Shown in pieces: positions 35,224 through 42,819 of a stretch of DNA of 64,000 bases (positions are counted from its first letter, which is position 1; each line of letters begins with the position of its first letter). Source of the DNA: an uncultured Lachnospiraceae bacterium. Lineage in GTDB: Bacteria; Bacillota; Clostridia; Lachnospirales; Lachnospiraceae. The stretch is from assembly GCA_947626415.1 (NCBI GenBank), contig CANQSA010000004.1, forward strand, positions 1-64,000. The letters are read 5' to 3'. Position numbers and translations under genes: made by a program. The notes beneath the pieces were generated by a model. That model searched no databases. It was given only the letters and a program-made list of their open reading frames with translations, and was not told the origin of the DNA.

Positions 35224-36207
35224 ATGGGCAGAAAGGATATTTACGCAAAACAGTATATTGGGGACAGCGCAGTGTTCGCAGACCTCTTTAATATGCTGCT
35301 CTACCAGGGCAGACCGGAGATCCGCCCGGAGCAGCTTTCCCCACTGGATCCGGTGGAGCTTGCAGCTCCTTACGGGAAGACGGGAAAGGGGTTTGCCCTG
35401 GAACGGATCCGGGACCAGATCAAGGTGCTCTCCTCCGGGGAGGACGGAAGGGCAGCCTATCTTCTGCTCGGGATCGACGCCCAGGCAAAGACGCACTACG
35501 CTATGCCGGTCCGGAACATGCTGTATGACAGCCTGTCCTATACCAAACAGGTGGAGGAGCTCAGGAGGCTGCCCAGGCAGGAACGCGACTACGGGGATGG
35601 CCCGGAAGAATTCTTATCCGGGATCCACCGGGGAGAACGGATCCTGCCGGTGATCACGGCAGTTTTAAACCTGTCGCAGGAGGCGTGGGACGGCCCGGTG
35701 AGCCTGCGGGAGATGTTAGAGATCCGGGATCGGCGGTTAGAGCCGTGGATCCAGGATTATAAGATCCACCTGATCGACCCGCACCGGATGAAGGAGGAAG
35801 AACTGGATCTGTTCCAAACGGATTTAGGGATGGTGTTTAAGTGGTTCCGCTACGGGAAGGACCGGGAGAAGCTGGAAGAGGCGGTGCGGAGGGACCGGCA
35901 TGCACATGCGGTAAGCCGGGAGGCAATCCGCGTGATCGAGAGCCATACGAACAGCCGGTTTCCGGAGGAAGCAAAGAAAGAAGAGGAGGAGGCGGTAGAT
36001 ATGTGTCTGGCGTTGGATATGATGATGGAAGAGGCGAAGGCGGCAGGCGTTAGTCAGGGATTTAATCAGGGAATTAGTCAGGGAGAAAATCGTCTGGCTC
36101 AGTTGATCCTGTGCCTGCAGAAAGACGGGAGGATTTCAGATATGTTTTCCATTGCGGCGGATGAAGCAATGCGGAACCAGTTATATCATGAGTATGGGAT
36201 TTTATAA
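35224..36207 (+). CDS. Rpn-family recombination-promoting nuclease (PD-(D/E)XK), copy 2
   Basis: A 327-residue near-duplicate of the gene at 29951. The nuclease core carries RDQIKVLSS, LLLGIDAQ and HYAMPVRNMLYDSLSYTKQV, again with Asp where related proteins usually have Glu. The acidic hinge is followed by a C-terminal domain with three, not five, Q-G repeats, which accounts for the eight-residue difference. The 292-base region before it differs from that of copy 1 at only about six positions by eye. An internal in-frame start at 36001 has a strong ribosome-binding site. Function as in copy 1; two active copies side by side are unusual unless each has its own antitoxin. Confidence 0.87.
   Translation: MGRKDIYAKQYIGDSAVFADLFNMLLYQGRPEIRPEQLSPLDPVELAAPYGKTGKGFALERIRDQIKVLSSGEDGRAAYLLLGIDAQAKTHYAMPVRNMLYDSLSYTKQVEELRRLPRQERDYGDGPEEFLSGIHRGERILPVITAVLNLSQEAWDGPVSLREMLEIRDRRLEPWIQDYKIHLIDPHRMKEEELDLFQTDLGMVFKWFRYGKDREKLEEAVRRDRHAHAVSREAIRVIESHTNSRFPEEAKKEEEEAVDMCLALDMMMEEAKAAGVSQGFNQGISQGENRLAQLILCLQKDGRISDMFSIAADEAMRNQLYHEYGIL
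36001..36207 (+). CDS. candidate nested in-frame small protein (RpnS-like) within rpn copy 2
   Basis: An in-frame ATG at 36001 has AGGAGG at 35987-35992, 8 bases upstream, as good a start signal as any normal gene in the window. The product would be 68 residues, the C-terminal domain of the nuclease with three Q-G repeats. By analogy with E. coli Rpn proteins it may act as an intragenic antitoxin. The purine-rich site also encodes the Glu-rich hinge, so coincidence is possible. Confidence 0.58.
   Translation: MCLALDMMMEEAKAAGVSQGFNQGISQGENRLAQLILCLQKDGRISDMFSIAADEAMRNQLYHEYGIL
36046..36081 (+). repeat. three tandem 12-base repeats in rpn copy 2
   Basis: Units at 36046-36057, 36058-36069 and 36070-36081 encode x-x-Q-G; homologous to the five-unit array in copy 1. 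Confidence 0.85.
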
Positions 36208-36265
36208 GTTTGGATTAAAATATCCGGGGCATATTTCATGTCAATGTGGTGAGCCGGGAGGTTTT

Positions 36266-36499
36266 TGTTTTTGTGTAATATGCACAAAGCTGAAAAAACC
36301 TAATATTTTTACGAAATTATAACAATATAGACAGAATAAGGAATTGCTGAAAAAATAAATCAAAGAAAAATATATAGTAATATTTGAAAATTCTTCTCAT
36401 TTGCTATACCTTGTGGTAAAATCTGATAGAAAACAGAACGTCAGTTTCTGAAATTTAGGAAAGTTGAACAGAAATCAGAGAAAACAGGAGGTTGTGACA
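36266..36499 (+). repeat. conserved upstream module, copy C (non-coding)
   Basis: Third, more diverged copy, with the same inverted repeat TTTGTGTAATATGCACAAA (36270-36288), promoter and leader. The leader ATG of copies A and B is AAG here, showing that the leader is not translated from that codon. Confidence 0.82.
36394..36422 (+). promoter_or_regulatory. promoter of surface-protein gene 4 (extended -10)
   Basis: TTCTCA (36394-36399), 17 bases, TAAAAT (36417-36422) preceded by TGTGG. Confidence 0.55.
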
Positions 36500-38605
36500 A
36501 TGAGAAAAGGAAGAAGGTTCTTAGCAGGGATCTGTGCGCTGGCGCTGACATTCAGCTTTACACCGGTCGGCGGATATCTGCCGGGGGATGCCGGCGTAGA
36601 GGAGGCGAAGGCGGAAACAGATGAGTACGAGCGCTATGGAGATTGGTGTTATGTAAAACTGGAAGATGGGACAGTAGGTATTGTAGGATATGAGGGGGAA
36701 AAAACAGAGATAAAAATTCCGAGTGTAATCAATGGAAAAACTGTAACAGTAATTGGCCAAGAACATTATTGGCTTTTTAATTATTGTGACAGTTTAATAT
36801 CTGTGAGTATTCCAAATAGTATAAAGACTATTGATGTTATGGCATTTTACGGTTGCGACAATCTGACAGAAATCGTAATACCGAAAAACGTAGAAACCAT
36901 TGAGTTTGGTGTATTAGCTGAGTGCGACAGTTTGACGGAGATTACAATACCAGAAAATGTGACGTTTATTGGTAAAAGAGCATTTTCCAATTGTGACAGT
37001 TTGATAAAATTTAACATAGAGAATAATAATCAGTATTATAGTGTGAAAGACGGAAATTTGTATAATAAGGCACAAACAGAATTGATTCAGTATGCTAATG
37101 GGAAAACAGATACTTTGTTTGTAATTCCGGGAAGTGTGACGACTGTTGGAGATAGTGCATTTTGGGGTTGTGCCAGTTTGAAATCGATAGCAATACCAAA
37201 GGGTGTGACAACTATAGGAGATATGGCATTTGCAAATTGTGTCAATCTAACGTCAATCACGATACCGGGAAGCGTGACAACCATAGGAGGTGGTGCATTT
37301 TTTTCTTGTAGTAGTTTAAAATCGGTTACTATACCGGAGGGTGTGACAACCATAAAAGAAAATGCATTTTGTGATTGTGATAGTTTGAAATCGGTTACAA
37401 TACCTGAGAGTGTGAAGACCATTGAATATGGTACATTTTGGGGTTGTACCAGTCTTACTTCAATTATGATTCCGAAAAGTGTGACAATCATCGGAGATGA
37501 TGCATTTGGCGGATGCAAAAATCTAGAAATAAAGGGTTACAGGGATTCTTACGCACAAACTTATGCAAAACAACATAATATCAAGTTTATCGCATTAGAC
37601 GATAGAGAATCCTACAAGGTCATTTTCAATAGCGCCGGCGGGTCCGCTGTAGCGGCTCAGACCGTTACAGAAGGAGAGACTGCGGTCAAACCTGCTGATC
37701 CGACTAAGAAAGGTTACATCTTTGCAGGCTGGTATAACGGCAGCACGAAATACGATTTCAGTAAGGCAGTGACCGGAAACCTGACGTTGACGGCAAAATG
37801 GACCTATCAGTGTTCCACACCGTCCATTTCCAAAGCAGAGAATACGAACGGCGGCGTAAAGCTGACTTGGAACAAGGTAACAGGCGCAGCCAAATATCGC
37901 GTCTTCTACAAGAAGAACGGCAAATGGGCGAAGATCGCCGATACCACGGGGACCAGCTATACCTGGAAGGGTGCAAAGGGCGGGACGAAGTATACCTTTA
38001 CCGTTCGGTGCGTAAACAGCGACGGGAAGACCTTTACCAGCGGCTACAATGCGTCCGGGAAGAGCATCCGGTATCTGGCGCAGCCGGAGATCAAGAAGTT
38101 TGAAGCCAACAACTCCGGACTGAAGATCACCTGGGGCAAGGTAACCGGCGCAAGCAAGTACCGGGTATATTATAAGACGGCAAAAGGCTGGAAGCAGTTA
38201 AGAGAGACGAGCGGGACCAGCTGCACGATCAACGCGACCTTAGGGAAGAACTATACCTATACAGTCCGCGCCTTTAACGGAAGTGATTCCAGTACCTATA
38301 ATAAGACCGGAAAAGCATTCAAGCGGCTGGCAACGCCGAAGCTGAGCAGCGCAGTCAATGTAAAAGGCGGCGTGAAGATCACCTGGGGTAAGGTAAGCAG
38401 CGCAGCCAAGTATCGGGTATATTATAAAACTGGAAGCGGAAGCTGGAAGAAGCTGGCAGATACCACTTCCACCAACTATACCTGGAAGAAGGCCAAGAAG
38501 GGAACGACCTATACCTTTACGGTACGCTGCATCAACAGCAGCGCGAGCGCTTATACCAGCGGTTACAATACGACCGGGAAGAAAGTAAAATATAATGGGA
38601 AATAG
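36500..38605 (+). CDS. secreted BspA-type LRR protein, short form, with InlB-type repeat and three FN3 modules (surface protein 4)
   Basis: A 701-residue paralogue, the shortest. The signal peptide is conserved (MRKGRRFLAGICALALTF), then about ten LRRs (about 90-363) with a single island of the KDGNLYNKAQ type, one InlB-B/Flg_new repeat (about 367-433) and three FN3-like modules. The last FN3 module differs from those of proteins 1-3, carrying YRVYYKTGSGSWKKLAD in place of the FYKKNGKW form. AGGAGG lies 8 bases before the ATG at 36500. No rpn gene follows; the next gene is a D,D-carboxypeptidase. It may be a contracted copy or an ancestral short form. Confidence 0.87.
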   Translation: MRKGRRFLAGICALALTFSFTPVGGYLPGDAGVEEAKAETDEYERYGDWCYVKLEDGTVGIVGYEGEKTEIKIPSVINGKTVTVIGQEHYWLFNYCDSLISVSIPNSIKTIDVMAFYGCDNLTEIVIPKNVETIEFGVLAECDSLTEITIPENVTFIGKRAFSNCDSLIKFNIENNNQYYSVKDGNLYNKAQTELIQYANGKTDTLFVIPGSVTTVGDSAFWGCASLKSIAIPKGVTTIGDMAFANCVNLTSITIPGSVTTIGGGAFFSCSSLKSVTIPEGVTTIKENAFCDCDSLKSVTIPESVKTIEYGTFWGCTSLTSIMIPKSVTIIGDDAFGGCKNLEIKGYRDSYAQTYAKQHNIKFIALDDRESYKVIFNSAGGSAVAAQTVTEGETAVKPADPTKKGYIFAGWYNGSTKYDFSKAVTGNLTLTAKWTYQCSTPSISKAENTNGGVKLTWNKVTGAAKYRVFYKKNGKWAKIADTTGTSYTWKGAKGGTKYTFTVRCVNSDGKTFTSGYNASGKSIRYLAQPEIKKFEANNSGLKITWGKVTGASKYRVYYKTAKGWKQLRETSGTSCTINATLGKNYTYTVRAFNGSDSSTYNKTGKAFKRLATPKLSSAVNVKGGVKITWGKVSSAAKYRVYYKTGSGSWKKLADTTSTNYTWKKAKKGTTYTFTVRCINSSASAYTSGYNTTGKKVKYNGK

Positions 38606-38636
38606 AATCTGACACTGTTTCCTGTATGAGAGAAGA

Positions 38637-38685
38637 AAGCTGTCGTTTGGGTTGGAAGAGAGACCAAAACGGCAGCTTCTTAATT
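38637..38685 (+). terminator. terminator-like hairpin after surface protein 4
   Basis: AAGCTGTCGTTTGG (38637-38650) pairs with CCAAAACGGCAGCTT (38664-38678), with an interrupted T-run. Confidence 0.7.
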
Positions 38686-38784
38686 TGGGAAAAGCGGTGG
38701 AATTAGAGTCATATGAACAGCAGGTTTCCGTAATATCGGAAGTATGCCAATAATATCTTAGTAAAAAAGGTGGCAGGAGTTGTC

Positions 38785-40017
38785 ATGAAGCAAAGAGTTA
38801 TCAGTATAATACTTATTTTTTTACTGCTTTTTACAGATGGCGGAATTGTTTACGGAGAAGAGCCGGACGTATCGAAAGAAGAAACCGCGCCGGCAGAGAG
38901 CAGTCTCTATGCCAAAGCTGCTGTCCTGATGGACGCGGATTCGGGCAGGGTGCTGTATGGGAAGAACGAAACCGAAGTTCTGCCGATGGCGAGTACAACG
39001 AAGATCATGACCTGTATTCTTGCTTTGGAATATGGCAATATGGACGAGGCGGTCATGGTGACAGCCTATGCGCAGGCCATGCCGAAAGTACATTTGGGAA
39101 TCCGGGAAGGAGAAACATACCAGCTGAAAGATCTGCTGTATTCCTTAATGCTGGAGTCGCATAACGACAGCGCGGTTGCGGTCGCAGAGCATGTGGCAGG
39201 TTCCGTGGAAGGTTTTGCGGATATGATGAATCAGAAAGCGCAGGAAATCGGGTGTGAGAATACCTGGTTTATTACGCCGAACGGTCTGGATGCCGAAGAA
39301 CAGGTAGGAGAGGAAAAAAAGAAGCATAGTACAACGGCGGAAGATCTGGCCAGGATTTTGCGGTACTGTATTCAAATTTCTCCGAAAAAAGATGCGTTTC
39401 TGGAAATAACGCAGACAAAAAGCCACAGCTTTCAAAATATAGGAGGGACCCGCAGTTTTACCTGTAACAATCACAATGCGCTTCTGTCTATGATGGAGGG
39501 AGCAATAAGCGGAAAAACCGGATTTACGGGAAATGCGGGTTATTGTTATGTCGGAGCCGTTCGGGAGGGGGAGCGGACTTTGATCGTTGCGCTGCTGGCG
39601 TGCGGCTGGCCCAATAATAAAAATTATAAATGGAAGGATACCAGAACCCTGATCGGGTATGGAATGAAAACATACCAATATCAGGAGATCAAAGAACGTC
39701 CGCCGAAATTTCCGGATATCGCGGTAAAAAACGGAAAGGCGGATACAGTTGGCGGGAATGTGATGCTGGGGACCGAGGTCGCGATACCGGATATGCGGCT
39801 TTTGTTATCGGATATGGATCAGATTAGGATGGAGTACCGTGTGGATACATCTCTGACTGCTCCCGTCCAAAAAGGAGAAGCGGTGGGAGAAGTAACCTAT
39901 TACCTGAATGAATCCGTAATCGCCGTTTATCCAGTGACTGCGGCTGAAAGCGTGGAAGAAAAGGACTGGAAATGGTGTATCGATCAGGTTTTCCGGAGTT
40001 TATTAAAAAAGCCTTAA
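38785..40017 (+). CDS. D-alanyl-D-alanine carboxypeptidase (second low-mass penicillin-binding protein)
   Basis: A second periplasm-facing D,D-carboxypeptidase in the window. It has a signal peptide (residues 1-24, ending near VYGEE), then S70-T-T-K73, S125-H-N127 and a KTG motif in ISGKTGFTGNAG. The C-terminus carries the PBP5-like domain and an amphipathic tail (WKWCIDQVFRSLLKK). AGGAG is 5 bases before the ATG at 38785; a GTG at 38770 is a less likely start. The 410-residue protein differs clearly from the 17529 enzyme (SHN rather than SGN), so it is not a recent duplicate. Sporulation-specific (DacB/DacF) or vegetative use cannot be told apart here. Confidence 0.9.
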   Translation: MKQRVISIILIFLLLFTDGGIVYGEEPDVSKEETAPAESSLYAKAAVLMDADSGRVLYGKNETEVLPMASTTKIMTCILALEYGNMDEAVMVTAYAQAMPKVHLGIREGETYQLKDLLYSLMLESHNDSAVAVAEHVAGSVEGFADMMNQKAQEIGCENTWFITPNGLDAEEQVGEEKKKHSTTAEDLARILRYCIQISPKKDAFLEITQTKSHSFQNIGGTRSFTCNNHNALLSMMEGAISGKTGFTGNAGYCYVGAVREGERTLIVALLACGWPNNKNYKWKDTRTLIGYGMKTYQYQEIKERPPKFPDIAVKNGKADTVGGNVMLGTEVAIPDMRLLLSDMDQIRMEYRVDTSLTAPVQKGEAVGEVTYYLNESVIAVYPVTAAESVEEKDWKWCIDQVFRSLLKKP

Positions 40018-40081
40018 AGACAGAGATACAAACTGCTTTTTGTGAGAAATGTGAAATTTTACCCGTTCTGGCATAAAATGC

Positions 40082-40110
40082 TTGAAATTTTGACAAACTC
40101 GTAATACAAT
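40082..40110 (+). promoter_or_regulatory. promoter of the Na+ decarboxylase operon
   Basis: TTGAAA (40082-40087), 17 bases, TACAAT (40105-40110). A TTGACA at 40090 has no correctly spaced -10 box. Confidence 0.65.
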
Positions 40111-40161
40111 TCTAGTTGGCAGAAATTGATTAAAAATAAAATAATAATGGAGGACTAGATT

Positions 40162-41595
40162 ATGAGTACTACAGCAAAAGTATCAGCAAGAAGCCGGATT
40201 GAAGCACTTCTTGATGATAACAGCTTTGTTGAGATCGGTAAGCAGATAACTGCCAGAAATACGGATTTCAACCTGCAAAAAAGGGAAACTCCGTCAGACG
40301 GGGTTGTCACCGGCTACGGTATCATTGATGGCAGCCTTGTATATGTCTACAGTCAGGATGCCGGCGTATTGAATGGTTCCATAGGGGAAATGCATGCGAA
40401 GAAGATTGCTGCTGTCTATGATATGGCAATGAAGATGGGCGCCCCGGTGATCGGACTGATCGACTGCGCGGGCCTGAGACTGCAGGAAGCAACCGACGCG
40501 CTGCAGGCCTTCGGCGAGATCTATCTGAAGCAGACGATGGCGTCCGGTGCGATTCCGCAGATTACGGCTGTTTTCGGACGGTGCGGCGGCGGACTTGCGC
40601 TGATCCCTACGTTAACGGACTTTACATTCATGGAAACGGAGAAAGCAAAATTATTTGTGAATTCTCCCAACGCCCTGGATGGAAATTATACAGAGAAGTG
40701 TGACACCGCATCTGCAAAATATCAGGCAGAACAGGTGGGCAATGTGGATTTTACAGGCAGTGAAGCAGAGATCCTTTCGCAGATCAGAGAACTGGTTTCG
40801 ATTCTGCCGGCCAACAATGAAGATGATCTGTCCTATGATGAATGTACGGATGATCTGAACAGAGCATGCGCGGACCTGGAAAACTGCACGGAAGATACGG
40901 CGATCGCATTGGAGCAGATCTCCGACAATAATCTGTTTGTGGAAGTCAAGGCGGCATATGCGAAAGAAATGGTGACCGGATTTATCCGTTTAAACGGCGT
41001 AACGGTCGGTGCAGTTGCAAACCGGACGAAGGTTTACGGCGATGATATGGAAGTTACGGATACATTCGAGAATAAGCTGACCGCGGAAGGCGCGGAAAAG
41101 GCAGCGGATTTCGTAACATTTTGTGATGCGTTCGGGATTCCGGTCCTGACGCTGACCAATGTAAGCGGATTTGCCGCAACCGTATGTCAGGAGAAGAAGA
41201 TCGGCAAAGCGGCGGCAAAACTGGTTTACGCATTTGCAAACGCAACTGTTCCTAAGGTGAACGTGATCATAAAAGAGGCGTTCGGCACTGCTTATGTGGC
41301 AATGAATTCCAAAGCGATCGGGGCGGATCTGACCTATGCATGGCCGGCTGCGAAGATCGGTATGATGGATGCGAATCTGGCCGCGAAGATCATCTGCGGC
41401 GATGATACGGCAGCCATTGCGGAAACGGCCGCTTCGTATGCAGCCCTGCAGTCCGGCGTGGACGCGGCGGCAAGACGCGGTTATGTGGATACTGTGATCG
41501 AGCCGGCAGATACCAGAAAATATGTGATCGGCGCGTTTGAAATGTTATTTACAAAGAGAGAGGATCGTCCGGCTAAGAAACATGGTACGGTTTAA
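40162..41595 (+). CDS. acyl-CoA carboxyltransferase subunit (MmdA/PccB-like, 12S-type)
   Basis: A 477-residue carboxyltransferase with two crotonase-like halves: N-half VYSQDAGVLNGSIGEMHAKK and GRCGGGLALIP; C-half 'LTNVSGFAATVCQEKKIGKAAAKLVYAFANATVPKV' and 'AMNSKAIGADLTYAWPAAKIGMM'. It resembles methylmalonyl-CoA decarboxylase alpha and propionyl-CoA carboxylase beta, but is about 35 residues shorter and has MMDANLA where those have MGAKGA, so the acyl-CoA substrate is not certain. It is first in an operon with OadG-like, biotin carrier, OadB-like and OadA-like genes, implying decarboxylation or transcarboxylation via a shared biotin carrier. Confidence 0.82.
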   Translation: MSTTAKVSARSRIEALLDDNSFVEIGKQITARNTDFNLQKRETPSDGVVTGYGIIDGSLVYVYSQDAGVLNGSIGEMHAKKIAAVYDMAMKMGAPVIGLIDCAGLRLQEATDALQAFGEIYLKQTMASGAIPQITAVFGRCGGGLALIPTLTDFTFMETEKAKLFVNSPNALDGNYTEKCDTASAKYQAEQVGNVDFTGSEAEILSQIRELVSILPANNEDDLSYDECTDDLNRACADLENCTEDTAIALEQISDNNLFVEVKAAYAKEMVTGFIRLNGVTVGAVANRTKVYGDDMEVTDTFENKLTAEGAEKAADFVTFCDAFGIPVLTLTNVSGFAATVCQEKKIGKAAAKLVYAFANATVPKVNVIIKEAFGTAYVAMNSKAIGADLTYAWPAAKIGMMDANLAAKIICGDDTAAIAETAASYAALQSGVDAAARRGYVDTVIEPADTRKYVIGAFEMLFTKREDRPAKKHGTV

Positions 41596-41607
41596 TGAGG
41601 TGATCAT

Positions 41608-42390
41608 ATGAAGAAAGTAAAGAAGATTCTTTTACTCGTATTGGCACTGACCATGTTGTTTACCACGACTGTTTATGCATCAGAAACGGAGCTGCCGACT
41701 GCTGCGGCCGCGGACGAAGAGACGTATTTCGGACAACCGGCGTCGTTTTATAAACTGCAGATTCCGTCTATTCTTGAAAGTACGTTTTACTGTGCGGAAA
41801 GTATGGAGGAACTCCAGTATAAGCATGAGAATTCCGTTGGGTATATCGCAGATGCATACAGTGGATATATGGCCGTGTTTGAGAGCCTGGGTGCATTCGT
41901 GGAAAGCGGAAGCACAACGCTTGAGTATCACGAGGAAGAAGAGGAATTAGACGTTGTCTGTGAGGCAACCTTTGAGAATGCCAAACTGGTTTCTACAGTG
42001 GTATGTAAGGTCTATGGGGAGGAGATCGGCATTAAAAGCATTTCCTTTGCGCAGAGAGATCTGACAGAAGCCAGTTTTGGAGAGATGATGGGAAAAGCAG
42101 CGATCAATACGCTGATCGGTATGGGTACGGTATTTATCGTATTGATCTTTATCTCCTTTATCATCTATTTATTGAAATTCGTTCCGAAACTGTTTGAGAA
42201 GAAGGAGAAGGCCGCAAAGGATATCGTTGAACTGGAATCTCCGATTCCGGCTGCCCCTGCGGTTCCGGCTGAAGCAGCGGAAGAAACGGACGATACGGAG
42301 CTGATCGCGGTGATCGCGGCGGCGATTGCGGCAAGTGAAGGCACTACAACAGACGGATTTGTTGTAAGATCCATTAGAAAAAGACGTTAG
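41608..42390 (+). CDS. OadG-family gamma/delta subunit with N-terminal exported domain
   Basis: A 260-residue membrane subunit. The single transmembrane helix (about 170-194, 'GMGTVFIVLIFISFIIYLL') followed by a charged, Pro/Ala-rich cytoplasmic linker is the OadG/MmdD pattern, which assembles the decarboxylase and binds the beta subunit. Unusually, the protein begins with a signal peptide (1-25, 'LLVLALTMLFTTTVYAS') and has about 130 residues between it and the helix, presumably outside the cell. Classical OadG is under 100 residues. GAGGTGAT precedes the ATG. It lies 12 bases after the carboxyltransferase gene. Confidence 0.75.
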   Translation: MKKVKKILLLVLALTMLFTTTVYASETELPTAAAADEETYFGQPASFYKLQIPSILESTFYCAESMEELQYKHENSVGYIADAYSGYMAVFESLGAFVESGSTTLEYHEEEEELDVVCEATFENAKLVSTVVCKVYGEEIGIKSISFAQRDLTEASFGEMMGKAAINTLIGMGTVFIVLIFISFIIYLLKFVPKLFEKKEKAAKDIVELESPIPAAPAVPAEAAEETDDTELIAVIAAAIAASEGTTTDGFVVRSIRKRR

Positions 42391-42407
42391 TAAAGGAGAT
42401 TAAAAAG

Positions 42408-42773
42408 ATGAAGAATTATACAATTACTGTAAATGGAAACGTATATGATGTAACCGTAGAAGAAGGCAGTACAGCCGGAGCTGCTGCACCGGCTCCGAAA
42501 GCAGTTCCCAAGGCAGCGCCCAAAGCTGCGGCAGCACCGGCAGCGACCGGTACCGCAGGCGCGATCTCAATTGTAGCGCCGATGCCCGGTAAGATCTTAT
42601 CGGTAAAAGCATCTGTCGGAACGGCGGTAAAGAAGGGTGACGCTGTGATCGTCCTGGAAGCGATGAAGATGGAAAATGAGATTGTTGCTCCTGAAGATGG
42701 CACCATTGCCAGCATTGAAGTCAGAGAAGGCGCGTCTGTAGAAGCGGGCGTAACACTGGCTACTATGAACTGA
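42408..42773 (+). CDS. biotin carboxyl carrier protein of the Na+ decarboxylase
   Basis: A 121-residue biotinyl protein. The C-terminal half is a biotinyl domain with the lysine to be biotinylated at K87 in EAMKMENEI. The middle is an Ala/Pro/Lys-rich flexible linker (about 24-50) that lets the carrier swing between active sites. It corresponds to MmdC or the 1.3S subunit of transcarboxylase. AAGGAG precedes the ATG. No biotin carboxylase subunit is encoded nearby, so CO2 must come from a carboxylated substrate, as in decarboxylases and transcarboxylases. Confidence 0.93.
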   Translation: MKNYTITVNGNVYDVTVEEGSTAGAAAPAPKAVPKAAPKAAAAPAATGTAGAISIVAPMPGKILSVKASVGTAVKKGDAVIVLEAMKMENEIVAPEDGTIASIEVREGASVEAGVTLATMN

Positions 42774-42819
42774 TCAATTCCCGATCAGGATTCCGATTAA
42801 GAATGGAAAGGAGAACATA

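Noticed and set aside
29951..36207. Rpn genes as transposases of an insertion sequence
   Set aside because: No terminal inverted repeats or target duplications frame them. The repeated unit includes the BspA genes and their spacers, so it is a segmental duplication. The family is a nuclease family.
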